DNA from: Cognatilysobacter segetis
GTDB taxonomy: Bacteria; Pseudomonadota; Gammaproteobacteria; Xanthomonadales; Xanthomonadaceae
DNA length: 64,000 nt
NCBI RefSeq assembly: GCF_004359965.1
Contig: NZ_SMRQ01000004.1
Span: 1-64,000, forward strand
Direction: 5' to 3'
Shown here: positions 24,687 through 33,495 of the stretch, piece by piece
Numbering within the stretch: the first letter of the stretch is position 1
Layout of the letters: every line of letters starts with the position of its first letter
Position numbers and translations under genes: made by a program
The notes under the pieces: model-generated
What the model was told of the DNA's origin: nothing
Database searches by the model: none
Seen by the model: only the letters and a program-made list of their open reading frames with translations

Positions 24687-26623
24687 GCCGACTCCGTGCC
24701 GGCCGTCGCGCGCTGGCGCGCCAGCTGCTGCAGCTCGCCGATGACCTGCTTCTGCGCGAGCACGCTCAGGTCGACGACTTCGCGCGCCTGCGCGACGTAG
24801 TACGCCAGTTGCTCGTCGCTGCGCGCGAGCGACTGGGCCAGCGCGCTTTCCAGCGCCTCAAGGCGCGCCGCCATCCGCTCGTTCGTCGCGCTGAAGCGCT
24901 CGATCGCGCCGCCGAACACGTCGCCGAGGCTCGCCACCTCGACGGCGCCGGCGACGATGCGGTCGGCGGTGGCGTCCAGCCGCCCGGCCTGTGCGTCGAC
25001 CTGCGCGGTGAAGCGCATCGCGACGCGCTCGAGCGCATCAGCCGACGTGCCGATGAGCGCGTCCACCGCGGCGCGCTGTTCTGCCGAGGCGTGGTTCACC
25101 GCGCCGAGCAGCGTGTCGACGGTGGCGAGCAGCCGCCCGCGCTCCTCCAGCATCACGTTGTCGCGCGCCAGGCTGTCGGACAGGTTCTGGCGCAGCTCGC
25201 CGATCACTGCCGCGGCGGCCCGGGGCGCTTCGGCCGCGTCGCGCACCAGCTGGCCGACTTCGTCGAGCAGCGCGCGCGCGTGGTCGCGGGTCTGCGCGTC
25301 CAGCGTGGCCTGCAGTTCGGCATGCGAGCGCTGCACGGCATCGACCAGCGACGCGGCCTGCTGCCCGAAGTCCGTCGCGGCCGCGTGGAGCGCCTGCCGG
25401 TGCAGCGCGGCGTGCGTCTCACCCGCCGCCACCTGCCGCGACAGCGCCTCGGTCCAGGCCGTGCTCGCGCGTTCGCTCGCGCCGTCGAAGCGCGTCGCCA
25501 CAGTGTCGACCAGGCGCGCCGCGTCGCGTTCAAACGTCGCGCTGACGCCTTCGAGCGCCGTGCGCAGGTGCGCCACCAGGGCGTCGTTCGACACGCGCTG
25601 CGCATCGACCGCGCCCGTCCACAGGCCGGCCATGTCGCGCGTCGTCGACTGCAGCGTCGCGGTGACGTCGTCGACCTGACGCTGCATCGACTCGCCGACG
25701 CGCTCGTGCAGCGACGCCGCGTGTTGCGCGAGCGCGGCCATCGTCGATTCCACCACCGGCTGCAGCGTCGCGCTGGCTGCGCGCGCGCCGTCCTCGACGC
25801 TGCGGCGCAGCGACGCTTCGACCGACGCGGCCAACCGCAGATGGACGGCTTCGGCGCGCTCGAAGAAGGCGGCCTGCTGCGACGACTGGTGTTCGCCGGT
25901 GAGGCGCGCCTGCTGCTCCATCGACTCGACCGTGGCCTTGAGCTGTTCGACCAGCGCGGGCACCGCGTCCGCCTGGCGTTGCAGCAGGCGGAACGCTTCC
26001 TCGCGCTGGTGCGCGATCGAGAAGCCGCGCAGCGAGGTCGCGGCGACGGCATCGAGCGCGTGCACGGCGAGCGCGCGCTCGCGTCGGCACAGGGCGGACA
26101 GCAGCCCGAGCATCGCCGAAGCCGCCACGCCGGCGATCGACGTACCGAACGCGAATGCGAGGCCCTTGACCGGTGCAGCGAGCGAGGTGCGTACCGCGTC
26201 GAGGTCGGTCGCGCTTTCGAGCGCGATGCCGGTGCCGCGCAGCGTGGTCATCATGCCGAGCAGGGTGCCGAGCATGCCCAGCAGCACCAGCAGGCCGACG
26301 AGGTACGGCGTGATCGCGGGCGCGGGCGACGGCGCGCGTTCGCCTTCGATGCGCAGCCGGACGCCCGGGCGCAGCGACGGCGGCAGCCGGTCGAGCCACG
26401 CGGCGAGATCCGCGACGGGTCCATCGGTCGCGACGACGACGCCGTGCAGCGCCTCGGTGGCGTGCTGGTAGCGCCGCAGTTCGAGCCCGCCGGCGAGGTA
26501 GCAGGCGGCGATCAGCAGCACCACCGCCATCGCGAGCGGGTTCGTGCCGAGGTAGCCGGCGCCGATCCATCCCGGCACGACGAGGCCGGCGAGGAAGACG
26601 GCGGGTTTGAGCAGCTTAGTCAT
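24683..26623 (-). CDS. DUF802 protein: MotA/TolQ-like membrane part with a very long coiled-coil tail
   Basis: A 646-aa protein. Four hydrophobic helices are visible at about 7-25, 30-47, 106-127 and 154-179. The third carries GMLGTLLGMMTTL, the fourth AFAFGTSIAGVAASAMLGLL, which are the two signature helices of the MotA/TolQ/ExbB family. From about residue 190 to 640 the protein is almost entirely Ala/Arg/Glu/Gln-rich heptad-like helix, a cytoplasmic tail of some 450 residues. A long tail on a MotA-like core is the ZorA pattern. The gene overlaps its neighbours at both ends, which strongly suggests co-assembly with the OmpA protein at 24045. Confidence 0.82.
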   Translation of the reverse strand: MTKLLKPAVFLAGLVVPGWIGAGYLGTNPLAMAVVLLIAACYLAGGLELRRYQHATEALHGVVVATDGPVADLAAWLDRLPPSLRPGVRLRIEGERAPSPAPAITPYLVGLLVLLGMLGTLLGMMTTLRGTGIALESATDLDAVRTSLAAPVKGLAFAFGTSIAGVAASAMLGLLSALCRRERALAVHALDAVAATSLRGFSIAHQREEAFRLLQRQADAVPALVEQLKATVESMEQQARLTGEHQSSQQAAFFERAEAVHLRLAASVEASLRRSVEDGARAASATLQPVVESTMAALAQHAASLHERVGESMQRQVDDVTATLQSTTRDMAGLWTGAVDAQRVSNDALVAHLRTALEGVSATFERDAARLVDTVATRFDGASERASTAWTEALSRQVAAGETHAALHRQALHAAATDFGQQAASLVDAVQRSHAELQATLDAQTRDHARALLDEVGQLVRDAAEAPRAAAAVIGELRQNLSDSLARDNVMLEERGRLLATVDTLLGAVNHASAEQRAAVDALIGTSADALERVAMRFTAQVDAQAGRLDATADRIVAGAVEVASLGDVFGGAIERFSATNERMAARLEALESALAQSLARSDEQLAYYVAQAREVVDLSVLAQKQVIGELQQLARQRATAGTESA

Positions 26624-27278
26624 GGCGGTCCGGAAGGGTCGTGCGAAGGGCCGCGTCGAGGCCGCGGAGGGGCTGCAGGCGGAGTTCGAGCTCGGCCAGC
26701 AGCAGGCATTTCATGTCGTGCCGGAGCGCCGCCGGCGGCGCGGGCGGCGCGGCCGTGGAGCGGCGTTCGACGTGGCGCGCGAACAGGTCGGGAATCGCGC
26801 CGAGCAGCGACCGCTCGCGCGCACCCAGCGCGCGCTCCATCGCCGCGTCGAGCGCGACCAGCCGCGCGAGACGGGGCGCCTCCCGGGCCAGGCGATCGCG
26901 CAGGCGCTTGCGCGACAGCCCGACCTCGCCCTCCATCACCTGCTGCAGCGCGACGTAGCGCTGGCGGAAGAAGGCGGCGTCGTGCGTGGCATCGCCGTTC
27001 GCGAACGCGCGATCGCCCTCGAGCGCGGCAGTCACCGCGTCGCGAACGCGCGCGGCCTCGTCGACGGACTCCGTAGCGGCGGCGCCGGGCATGGCGACCA
27101 TGCCCGCGGTCGCGGCCGTCTCGAGCGCCGCCGACAGCGCGACGGCCTGCGGCCAGTCGATCCAGGCGGCGAGCCGGGCGGCGGGGGGCGGGGCCGGGGG
27201 CGCGTCGGTGCCGTCGAGGCGCGCGAGCAGGCCGATCAGGCCCGGGCTGTGGGCCTGCGCCCCTGCGATTCGTTCCAC
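26616..27278 (-). CDS. DUF3348 family protein, first gene of the operon
   Basis: A 220-aa protein starting at GTG. It has the DUF3348 features: a Pro/Ala-rich N-terminal third containing the WIDWPQAVALSAAL segment and a helical core with FFRQRYVALQQVMEGEVGLSRKRLRDRLA (about residues 105-133). No membrane segment or signal peptide. The C-terminus overlaps the DUF802 gene by eight bases. DUF3348, DUF802, OmpA and DUF2894 occur together in other proteobacteria as far as I know, with no assigned role. Confidence 0.78.
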   Translation of the reverse strand: MERIAGAQAHSPGLIGLLARLDGTDAPPAPPPAARLAAWIDWPQAVALSAALETAATAGMVAMPGAAATESVDEAARVRDAVTAALEGDRAFANGDATHDAAFFRQRYVALQQVMEGEVGLSRKRLRDRLAREAPRLARLVALDAAMERALGARERSLLGAIPDLFARHVERRSTAAPPAPPAALRHDMKCLLLAELELRLQPLRGLDAALRTTLPDRHD

Positions 27279-27302
27279 TGCGTCGATACGGCCAAAACGG
27301 GG

Positions 27303-27308
27303 ATTTTA
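27303..27308 (-). promoter_or_regulatory. -10 element of the DUF3348 operon
   Basis: ATTTTA on the plus strand reads TAAAAT on the minus strand, a near-perfect -10, about 25 bp ahead of the GTG at 27278. No good -35 hexamer is seen at 17 bp, as for most promoters here. Confidence 0.45.
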
Positions 27309-27576
27309 CCCGCCCCGTGGACGCGGGTCGCCCGGCGCCGCCGGCTGCGGGTCGACTGCGTCCGATCAAGGGCGACGCGGGCCCGGGCCGCGCGGCGCGT
27401 TGCCGAGCGCCGGATGGCCGCGGCCGCGCCTCGACATGACGCGCTGGAATCGGCTCGCGTCGGCCTGTGGCGTAAGCCCGACGTGGGGCTAACTGATTCA
27501 CCCGATCGCCACCCGGCGAGGACGATGCTGCGCTCGCATCGTTGTCTCCGATGCAACCGGTCCAGCCGGCTCGTGA

Positions 27577-27625
27577 GGGATGGCGCTCTGGCGACGCTCC
27601 GCCAGGGCGCCTTTTCGCCGGCCAT
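27577..27625 (+). terminator. Nested hairpin with T-run, possible attenuator or small-RNA terminator
   Basis: The inner stem GGCGCTCTGGCG (27582-27593) pairs with CGCCAGGGCGCC (27600-27611) with one G-U-type mismatch and a six-base loop, then TTTT (27612-27615). Outer bases GGATGG and CCATCC can extend it. No plus-strand gene ends just upstream, so it is either a leader element of the gene at 27719 or the end of an unannotated RNA. Confidence 0.5.
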
Positions 27626-27718
27626 CCCTGCACCCCGCGTCGCCCACGGCTGCATGCGTCGGGCGCGCGTCCCGCGCGTCGATGTCCGTCGCGCCCCACC
27701 CGACCTACCGGTACTCCC

Positions 27719-28003
27719 ATGCAGATCCGAGTTTACGAACGATCCGACGGCGCCCTCATGGTCGCGTCCACTGGCGTGGACGGCCTGCCCGTCGCCAAGA
27801 GCTGCGGCGACCTCTCGCACGTCGGCACCTGCGAGGTCGACACCGGTTCGCTCTCGCCGTGGGTGGTCGACAAGCTCCGCAACGACGACATGTGCGCCGT
27901 GATCGGACGCGACGCGATCGCCGTCCGCCAGGCGCTCGGCCAGATCAGGCCGCCGCCGGATCCCAGCACCGTCGACGAACGCTGGCTGCATCCGATCGGG
28001 TGA
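27719..28003 (+). CDS. Small hypothetical protein
   Basis: A 94-aa protein I do not recognise. It begins MQIRVYERSDGALMVASTG, is mixed alpha/beta, has three cysteines (in KSCGDL, GTCEVD and DMCAVIG) and lacks a signal peptide or membrane helix. The ATG at 27719 was chosen because the sequence before it in this frame has the composition of non-coding DNA. Codon use (G/C third positions) fits a real gene. The structured hairpin lies about 100 bp upstream. Confidence 0.55.
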   Translation: MQIRVYERSDGALMVASTGVDGLPVAKSCGDLSHVGTCEVDTGSLSPWVVDKLRNDDMCAVIGRDAIAVRQALGQIRPPPDPSTVDERWLHPIG

Positions 28004-28404
28004 GGTACGGGGTCGCGGGCCGGCCTTCGCCACCACTCGTCATCGAGCCGTCGAGCGTCCCTGATGTCGTACGCGCGCTCCTCGGGCCGGTCGTCGTGGA
28101 CTGCGGCGCGGCGTACGCCGGAGTGTCCGTGCAGGCCGAACGCACGCCGCTGCGGACCCTGCGCAACGACCGATCCCGCACCGATGTGGCTCGCACGCTC
28201 GGCCACGTCGTTAGACAGCGGCGCACCGTCCGCGGCACCGCTGCGCTGCGAGCTCATGGGCATCGACTTTGCCGGGCATTGAAACGATCACCGGGCCACC
28301 ACAGTCGCTGCCGTGCGATGAACGCGCTTCGCCTTCGCGCGACGCATGCACGCGTCCTACAGGCCCGGCGTGACAGCCTCGGAGTCCCCGAGCCGGAGCC
28401 CCGC
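28004..28404. other. 401-bp gap without a recognisable gene
   Basis: Several short open frames cross this stretch, but none has a plausible start site, protein-like composition or a family motif. No hairpin or promoter of note was seen. Its third-position bias is weak compared with flanking genes. Confidence 0.4.
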
Positions 28405-28719
28405 ATGGTCCGTAATCCCAGGACACTGATGGTGTGCAGCCTGCTCGCGCTGGCGACCGGAATGGCGCTGGGCAGCCGGCTTGCGCCGGGCGCGAGCGAC
28501 GCTGCGGCCGACGGTTGGATGACCCCCGCGCTGGCCGACCGCCTCGCCGCCTGGCAGGGACATCGCTGGGCGCGACCGGCCGTCGCGGTCGACGGACCGG
28601 CCGGCAATGCAATTACCGTCGATATCGATACGGCGCCCGAGGCCGCGGGCCTCGAAGGCGGTCGCCACCCGCGGATGCCACGCATGTCGCGCGACACCAT
28701 GGCGCGCGCCGCGCGTTGA
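28405..28719 (+). CDS. Small membrane-anchored or exported hypothetical protein
   Basis: A 104-aa protein I do not recognise. The N-terminus MVRNPRTLMVCSLLALATGMALGSRLA is a signal peptide or anchor helix; the remainder is polar with a C-terminal basic stretch (MPRMSRDTMARAAR). GGAG lies seven bases before the ATG at 28405. It has no close operon partner. Confidence 0.5.
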   Translation: MVRNPRTLMVCSLLALATGMALGSRLAPGASDAAADGWMTPALADRLAAWQGHRWARPAVAVDGPAGNAITVDIDTAPEAAGLEGGRHPRMPRMSRDTMARAAR

Positions 28720-28781
28720 AGGCGCGATCCGACGCTGACCGCGTTCCGCTCGCCTTGCGCCCGCCGTGCTCGCGCGTGCGG

Positions 28782-29522
28782 TCAGACGCGCACGTCCTGC
28801 GCGGTCGGGAACACGGCCGGACCGGGCGCGGTCGACTGCAGCATCGACGCCAGCGCATCGCGCAGCGACGCGTCGATGCGCATCCCCTCGTCCTCCGGCG
28901 ACACGGCGGCCTCGCATTCGCGGCGCCACTGCGGCACCACCACGTCACGCACGTGCGCGTAGCGCGCCAGCAGCAGGTCGCCGTACTGCCGCACCAGCCG
29001 CATGTGCGCGACCGCGACGTCCCACGAACTGACCAGCATCGCGAGGTGGCCGAGGCGCCGCGCCATGGCGTCCGCGGGCAGGCCGCCCTCGAGCGCGAAG
29101 GCGCCCAGCGCCTCGCGCCCGCGCTCGGCGATGTCCGACAGGCGCATGCGCTGGCGCATCACGTGGGCGATCGCCTCGTCGAGCTCGCGCAGGTGCTCGG
29201 CCACGTCGCGGGCGCGGCGCTCGGCCAGCTGCAGGCGGATGCGGATGTGCTCGTGGGCCTGGCGCGCACGCGCCTGCGCCGGCATGTCGCGGCCCAGCAG
29301 GCGGCCGACGATGCCGGCCCGGCGCGCGGCGTTACGCGCCTGCGCCACCTCCAGCGCCTGCACGATCCCGGCGAGTTCCTCCAGCAGCGCGGAGGTGCTG
29401 CGCCGCTCGATCAGTGCGGTCGCCCGGTCGAGGTCGACCTGGCCGATGATTTCGCGATCGATCCGGCCGACGGGCTCGTCGGGCAGGTCCAGGCGGGCGG
29501 GTGTCTCGAACGGTTGGGACAC
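28782..29522 (-). CDS. Helical hypothetical protein, weakly TelA-like
   Basis: A 246-aa protein from a GTG start with CAGGAG upstream. It is rich in Arg, Ala and Leu heptads (about residues 35-190), without signal peptide or membrane segment. The layout (RIDREIIGQVDLDRATALIERRS and then a long coiled region) faintly recalls the TelA/KlaA toxic-anion-resistance family, but I see no decisive motif. It is convergent with the small gene at 28405 and lies 208 bp downstream of the hybrid kinase on the same strand. Confidence 0.6.
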   Translation of the reverse strand: MSQPFETPARLDLPDEPVGRIDREIIGQVDLDRATALIERRSTSALLEELAGIVQALEVAQARNAARRAGIVGRLLGRDMPAQARARQAHEHIRIRLQLAERRARDVAEHLRELDEAIAHVMRQRMRLSDIAERGREALGAFALEGGLPADAMARRLGHLAMLVSSWDVAVAHMRLVRQYGDLLLARYAHVRDVVVPQWRRECEAAVSPEDEGMRIDASLRDALASMLQSTAPGPAVFPTAQDVRV

Positions 29523-29730
29523 GGCGGCTCCTGCTTACTCGCCTGATCGCCGGCGACCGGTCCCCGACCGGTGGACGCCGGACGCGCGATTTCGTGACCG
29601 CGCGCACGAATCGAGTGTACTCCGCGACCGGCTGTCGCGTCGGCCCCGGCGCACCGTCCCATGCTGCGGCCGACGACCGGAGCGTGCCGGGGCGGGCGTC
29701 GCCTTTCGACGGATCGACGCGGCGACGCGC

Positions 29731-32700
29731 TCAGGCCGCCGGCACGACCGCGTCCGCGCCGCGCACGACCGCGGCCTGCACGGCCTCCACGCTCACCGGC
29801 TTGGTCAGGTGCAGGTCGAAGCCCGCTTCGGCGGACTGGCGCTTGTCGCGCTCGCCCGCCCAGCCGCTGACCGCGACGATCAGCACCGCATCGCCGCCCG
29901 GAAGCGCACGCATCCGCCGGGCCAGCTCGAAGCCGTCCATGCCCGGCATGCCGAGGTCGAGGAAGGCGACCTCGGGACGCCAGGCCTCCGCGATGCGAAG
30001 CCCTTCGGCGCCGCCGAAGGCGGCACGCGCATCGTGGCCCTCGAGCTCGAGCATCATCGCCAGCGTGGCGGCCGCGTCCTGGTTGTCGTCGACCACCAGC
30101 ACGCGGCGGCGCGGCACCGACTCGGCCGCGGGCGGCGGTTGCGCCTCCAGCGACGGCACGTCGCCCACATCGACGGCGAGCGGCAGGCGCACCGTAAACG
30201 TGCTGCCGCGCCCGAGCCCGGCGCTCGCGGCCTCGATGCTGCCGCCGTGCATCTCGACCAGCCGGCGCGCCAGCGCGAGGCCGATGCCGAGCCCGCCCTG
30301 CGCGCGGTCGAGCGTGCGGTTGACCTGCGCGAACATGCCGAACACCTCGCCCAGCGCGTCCGGGGGAATGCCGAGGCCGGTGTCCGTCACGACGACGCAG
30401 GCGACGCCATCGCCCGGTTCCACGCGCAGCGTGATGTCGCCGCCGTCGGGCGTGTACTTGGCCGCGTTGGTGAGCAGGTTGCCGATCACCTGCGCGACGC
30501 GCGTGGCATCGGCATCGACCCACAGCGGCGCGTCGCGCATCTGCACGTGCAGGCGATGCCGCGCGGCTTCCAGCTGCGGGCGTGCCGATTCCACCGCGGC
30601 GCGCGCGGCGTCCTGCAGCGCGATGCGGTCGCGCTGCAGCACCACCTTGCCGCTGGTGATGCGCGAGACGTCGAGCAGGTCGTCGATCAGCCGCACCATG
30701 TGGCCGAGCTGGCGTTCCATCATCCGCCGCGTGCGACGCGCGGTGTCGGCATCGTCGGTGAGGTCGAGCACGTGCAGGCCCGTGCGCACCGGCGACAACG
30801 GATTGCGCAGCTCGTGCGCGAGCGTGGCGAGGAATTCGTCCTTCCGGCGGTCCGCCTCGCGCAGCGCTTCCTCCGCCTGCCGGCGCTCGGTCACGTCCAT
30901 CAGCGCGCCGATGTAGCCGAGGAATTCGCTGCCGGCACCGAAGCGCGGGCGGGCGGTGACGTGCAGCCAGCGGTAGGCACCGTCCCAGCGCAGCGCGCGG
31001 TATTCCGCGGCGAAGGCGCGGTAGTCGTGGGCGGCCTCGTCGAACGCCGCGGCGTAGCCGGCGAGGTCGTCGGGATGCACGACCTCCTTCCAGCCGAAGT
31101 CGAGTTCCGCTTCGGGCAGGCGTCCGGTGAACTCGGTCCAGCGACGGCTCACGTAGCTGCAGCGGCCGTCGGACTCCGCCACCCAGATCATCATCGGCGC
31201 GGTGTCGGCGAGCTGGCGGAAGCGCGCTTCCGACTCGCGCACCGCGGCGATCGACTTGGCGCGCTCGATCGCCGGCCACAGGCGACCGATGACCTCGCGC
31301 AGCAGGTGCAGTTCGTCGTCGCGCCACGCGCGCGGCGTGCTCGCCGAGGCCGTGAGCGTGCCGGCGATGCGGCCCTCGATCACGTACGACGCCGCCGCCA
31401 GCGCGACCGTGCCGAACGGCAGGTAGTTCAGCGCGAACGGCGCGGTGAGCGGATCGGTGCGCAGGTCGCGGATGGCGACCGCCTCACCGGAGGCGAGCCG
31501 GAGGCCGAAGTCGCTGGTGAAGAATTCGCGCGCGTCGAACGAGCCGGACACGCGCGGGGCGCGGTCGGTCCACTCGTGCAGCGTGCGGACGCGCGCGTTC
31601 TCGAGGTCGATGTCCGACAGCGTGCAGCGCATCAGCCCGAGATGTTCGCCGAGCAGCCGCAGGCCGGTGGCGGCGACCTCGTCCGCGCTGGTGGCCTGCG
31701 CGACGCGCCGATCCACCTCGGCGAGGAACGCGGCGGCGGCGGCCGCGCGCTTCTGCTCGGTGACGTCGGTGTTGGTCTGCATGACCGACTGCGGCCGGCC
31801 GGCCGCGTCGCGCGTCAGCACCCAGCGCGAATGGATGACGCGCGGCTCGCCGTCCTTGCGGTAGTGCAGCAGGTCCCCGTCCCAGCGGTCGGACACGAGC
31901 AGCTCGCGCGTGATCTCGCGCAGCGGCATCGGGAACTCCGTGCGCAGCAGCTCCGCGGCATTGCGGTCGATCGCTTCCTCGCGCGTGTAGCCGTAGAGCC
32001 GCACGGAACCGTCGTTCCAGTAATGGATGCGGCCGTCGAGGTGGCGGATCAGGATCGCGTCGCTGGTGAGGTCGAGCAGGCGCGCCTGCTCGGCGAGGCG
32101 GCGCTGGTCGCCGCGCCGTCCGGTGACGTCCGTGATCGTGCCGACCATCGTCGACGGCCGCCCGTCCGCATCGGCCATCGCGCGTCCACGGGCCTCGAGC
32201 CAGAGCGTCGTGCCGTCGGGGCGCTGGATGCGGAACTCGCTTTCGAACAGCGCCTGCCGCTCCAGCGCGCTGAGGAACGCGGCGCGCACGCGCGGGACGT
32301 CGGCGGCATCCAGCAGTTCCACGATCCCCGCGCGCGTGGGCTGCACGTCGCCGGGGCCGAGCCCGGTGATCTGCGCGCATTCGGGCGAGAACGCCATCGC
32401 GCCGGTGCGCAGGTCGATCTTCCACAGGCCGGTATTGGACGCGTCGAGCGCGAGGCGCAGGCGGGCCTCGCTCAGCACCAGCGCGCGCTGGGCGCGGCGC
32501 TCGTCCGCGAACACCGCGAGCACCACGGTCGAGACGGTGCTGACGGCGAGGAACATCTGCAGGTCGAGGTAGCGCGCATGCGGCGCCGCCGTGCCGAACG
32601 GGCCGAGCCCGAGCGTCGTGCTCCAGAGCGCGATGCCCGCCAGCAGCAGGCAGGCCAGCGTGGCGCCGCGCAGGCGAAGCGACAGCGACGCCCACATCAG

Positions 32701-33405
32701 CGGGCAGTAGACGACGAACGCGTAGGTGCGCTGCCCGTCGCTGAAGAACACGAACATGCCGATGAACGCGAGCAGCGCGAGGCACACGCCGAGCTCGAGC
32801 CACCAGCGCACCGGCCGCGCCAGCCCCGCACGCGCCCAGGCGAGGACGACGCTGCCCACCACGAGCACGCCGACGATGTCCCCCAGCCACCACTGCACCC
32901 AGCCGAGACGGATGCTGGTCGCGTCCAGCCCGTGGGCCTGGCCGATCGCCAGCATGCCGACCGTGGCGCCGATCAGGCCCGTCACCGCGCCGGCCACGAT
33001 GAACAGCAGGAAGTCGCTGAAGGTCTCGATGCGGGCGTTGAAGCGCGTGCGCGACAGCAGCCGGGCACCCGCCACCGTGGCGAGCGCGTTGGCCATGGCG
33101 ATCGTCACGACGACCCAGGCCGGATGCGCGGAATGGTTGACTGCGGCTGCGGCGAGGTAGCCCAGCACGATCCCCGGCCAGTACCGGGTCCCCGCCAGGA
33201 CGAGCACCGCCAGCGCGACGCCTGCGGCCGGCCAGACCGGCGAACCCGCCGCGTGCGCGCTGCTCCAGCGCAGCCCGAGCAGCGCCAGCGCACCGTAGGC
33301 TCCGGCGAGCGCGAACATTCCCGGCAGGCTCCGCCACGCGACAGGCCGGCGAGCCACGTCGTGGCCGGCGGGCGAAGGCGCGGTGTGCGGGTCGGCTGGG
33401 GCCAT
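29731..33405 (-). CDS. MASE1-PAS-PAS-GAF-PAS hybrid sensor histidine kinase
   Basis: A 1224-aa membrane kinase. Residues about 25-300 form a MASE1-type sensor of eight hydrophobic helices. Then come a PAS (about 310-430), a second PAS (440-560), a GAF (570-720) and a third PAS (735-850). The HisKA H-box FLATLAHELRNPLSP puts the phosphorylated His near 864. HATPase boxes are NLLTNAAKYTP, DTGLGIPP and GGLGIGLALA. The C-terminal receiver (from about 1099) has VVDDNQ, the phospho-Asp in FLDLGMPGMDG and the Lys in LTKP. The ATG at 33405 was chosen where the conserved domain begins. No partner regulator is adjacent, so output is unknown. Confidence 0.9.
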   Translation of the reverse strand: MAPADPHTAPSPAGHDVARRPVAWRSLPGMFALAGAYGALALLGLRWSSAHAAGSPVWPAAGVALAVLVLAGTRYWPGIVLGYLAAAAVNHSAHPAWVVVTIAMANALATVAGARLLSRTRFNARIETFSDFLLFIVAGAVTGLIGATVGMLAIGQAHGLDATSIRLGWVQWWLGDIVGVLVVGSVVLAWARAGLARPVRWWLELGVCLALLAFIGMFVFFSDGQRTYAFVVYCPLMWASLSLRLRGATLACLLLAGIALWSTTLGLGPFGTAAPHARYLDLQMFLAVSTVSTVVLAVFADERRAQRALVLSEARLRLALDASNTGLWKIDLRTGAMAFSPECAQITGLGPGDVQPTRAGIVELLDAADVPRVRAAFLSALERQALFESEFRIQRPDGTTLWLEARGRAMADADGRPSTMVGTITDVTGRRGDQRRLAEQARLLDLTSDAILIRHLDGRIHYWNDGSVRLYGYTREEAIDRNAAELLRTEFPMPLREITRELLVSDRWDGDLLHYRKDGEPRVIHSRWVLTRDAAGRPQSVMQTNTDVTEQKRAAAAAAFLAEVDRRVAQATSADEVAATGLRLLGEHLGLMRCTLSDIDLENARVRTLHEWTDRAPRVSGSFDAREFFTSDFGLRLASGEAVAIRDLRTDPLTAPFALNYLPFGTVALAAASYVIEGRIAGTLTASASTPRAWRDDELHLLREVIGRLWPAIERAKSIAAVRESEARFRQLADTAPMMIWVAESDGRCSYVSRRWTEFTGRLPEAELDFGWKEVVHPDDLAGYAAAFDEAAHDYRAFAAEYRALRWDGAYRWLHVTARPRFGAGSEFLGYIGALMDVTERRQAEEALREADRRKDEFLATLAHELRNPLSPVRTGLHVLDLTDDADTARRTRRMMERQLGHMVRLIDDLLDVSRITSGKVVLQRDRIALQDAARAAVESARPQLEAARHRLHVQMRDAPLWVDADATRVAQVIGNLLTNAAKYTPDGGDITLRVEPGDGVACVVVTDTGLGIPPDALGEVFGMFAQVNRTLDRAQGGLGIGLALARRLVEMHGGSIEAASAGLGRGSTFTVRLPLAVDVGDVPSLEAQPPPAAESVPRRRVLVVDDNQDAAATLAMMLELEGHDARAAFGGAEGLRIAEAWRPEVAFLDLGMPGMDGFELARRMRALPGGDAVLIVAVSGWAGERDKRQSAEAGFDLHLTKPVSVEAVQAAVVRGADAVVPAA

Positions 33406-33482
33406 TCGGAGTCGGCCGGATTGGAACGTTCCTAACGTTAGCAGAGGCCGCGCACCGCACCGGGACGCAGCGCACCGAGCCG

Positions 33483-33488
33483 TACAAT
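33483..33488 (+). promoter_or_regulatory. -10 element giving a leaderless queD transcript
   Basis: TACAAT ends eight bases before the ATG at 33496, so transcription would start at or next to that codon. This also favours 33496 over the ATG at 33487, which overlaps the element. No -35 consensus is seen at 17 bp. Confidence 0.5.
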
Positions 33489-33495
33489 GGGCGCG

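Larger units (their letters stand above)
27279..27718. other. 440-bp intergenic region with promoter and structured hairpin
   Basis: At the left is a candidate -10 (TAAAAT on the minus strand, 27303-27308) for the DUF3348 operon. In the middle lies a strong nested hairpin followed by TTTT (27577-27615). I find no convincing coding region. The rest is ordinary G+C-rich sequence. Confidence 0.5.

Noticed and set aside
23440-27278. Calling the DUF802/OmpA operon a Zorya defence system
   Set aside because: The stator-like pair is present, but there is no ZorC, ZorD (helicase) or ZorE (nuclease), so only the general resemblance is claimed.
28064-28282. A 72-codon frame in the gap after the small gene at 27719
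   Set aside because: No ribosome site, no protein-like composition, and it overlaps equally open frames on the other strand.
29002-33435. A 1477-codon open frame on the plus strand
   Set aside because: It lies antisense to the hybrid kinase. At 70% G+C stop codons are rare in shadow frames, and its translation is low-complexity Arg/Ala/His-rich with no family motif.
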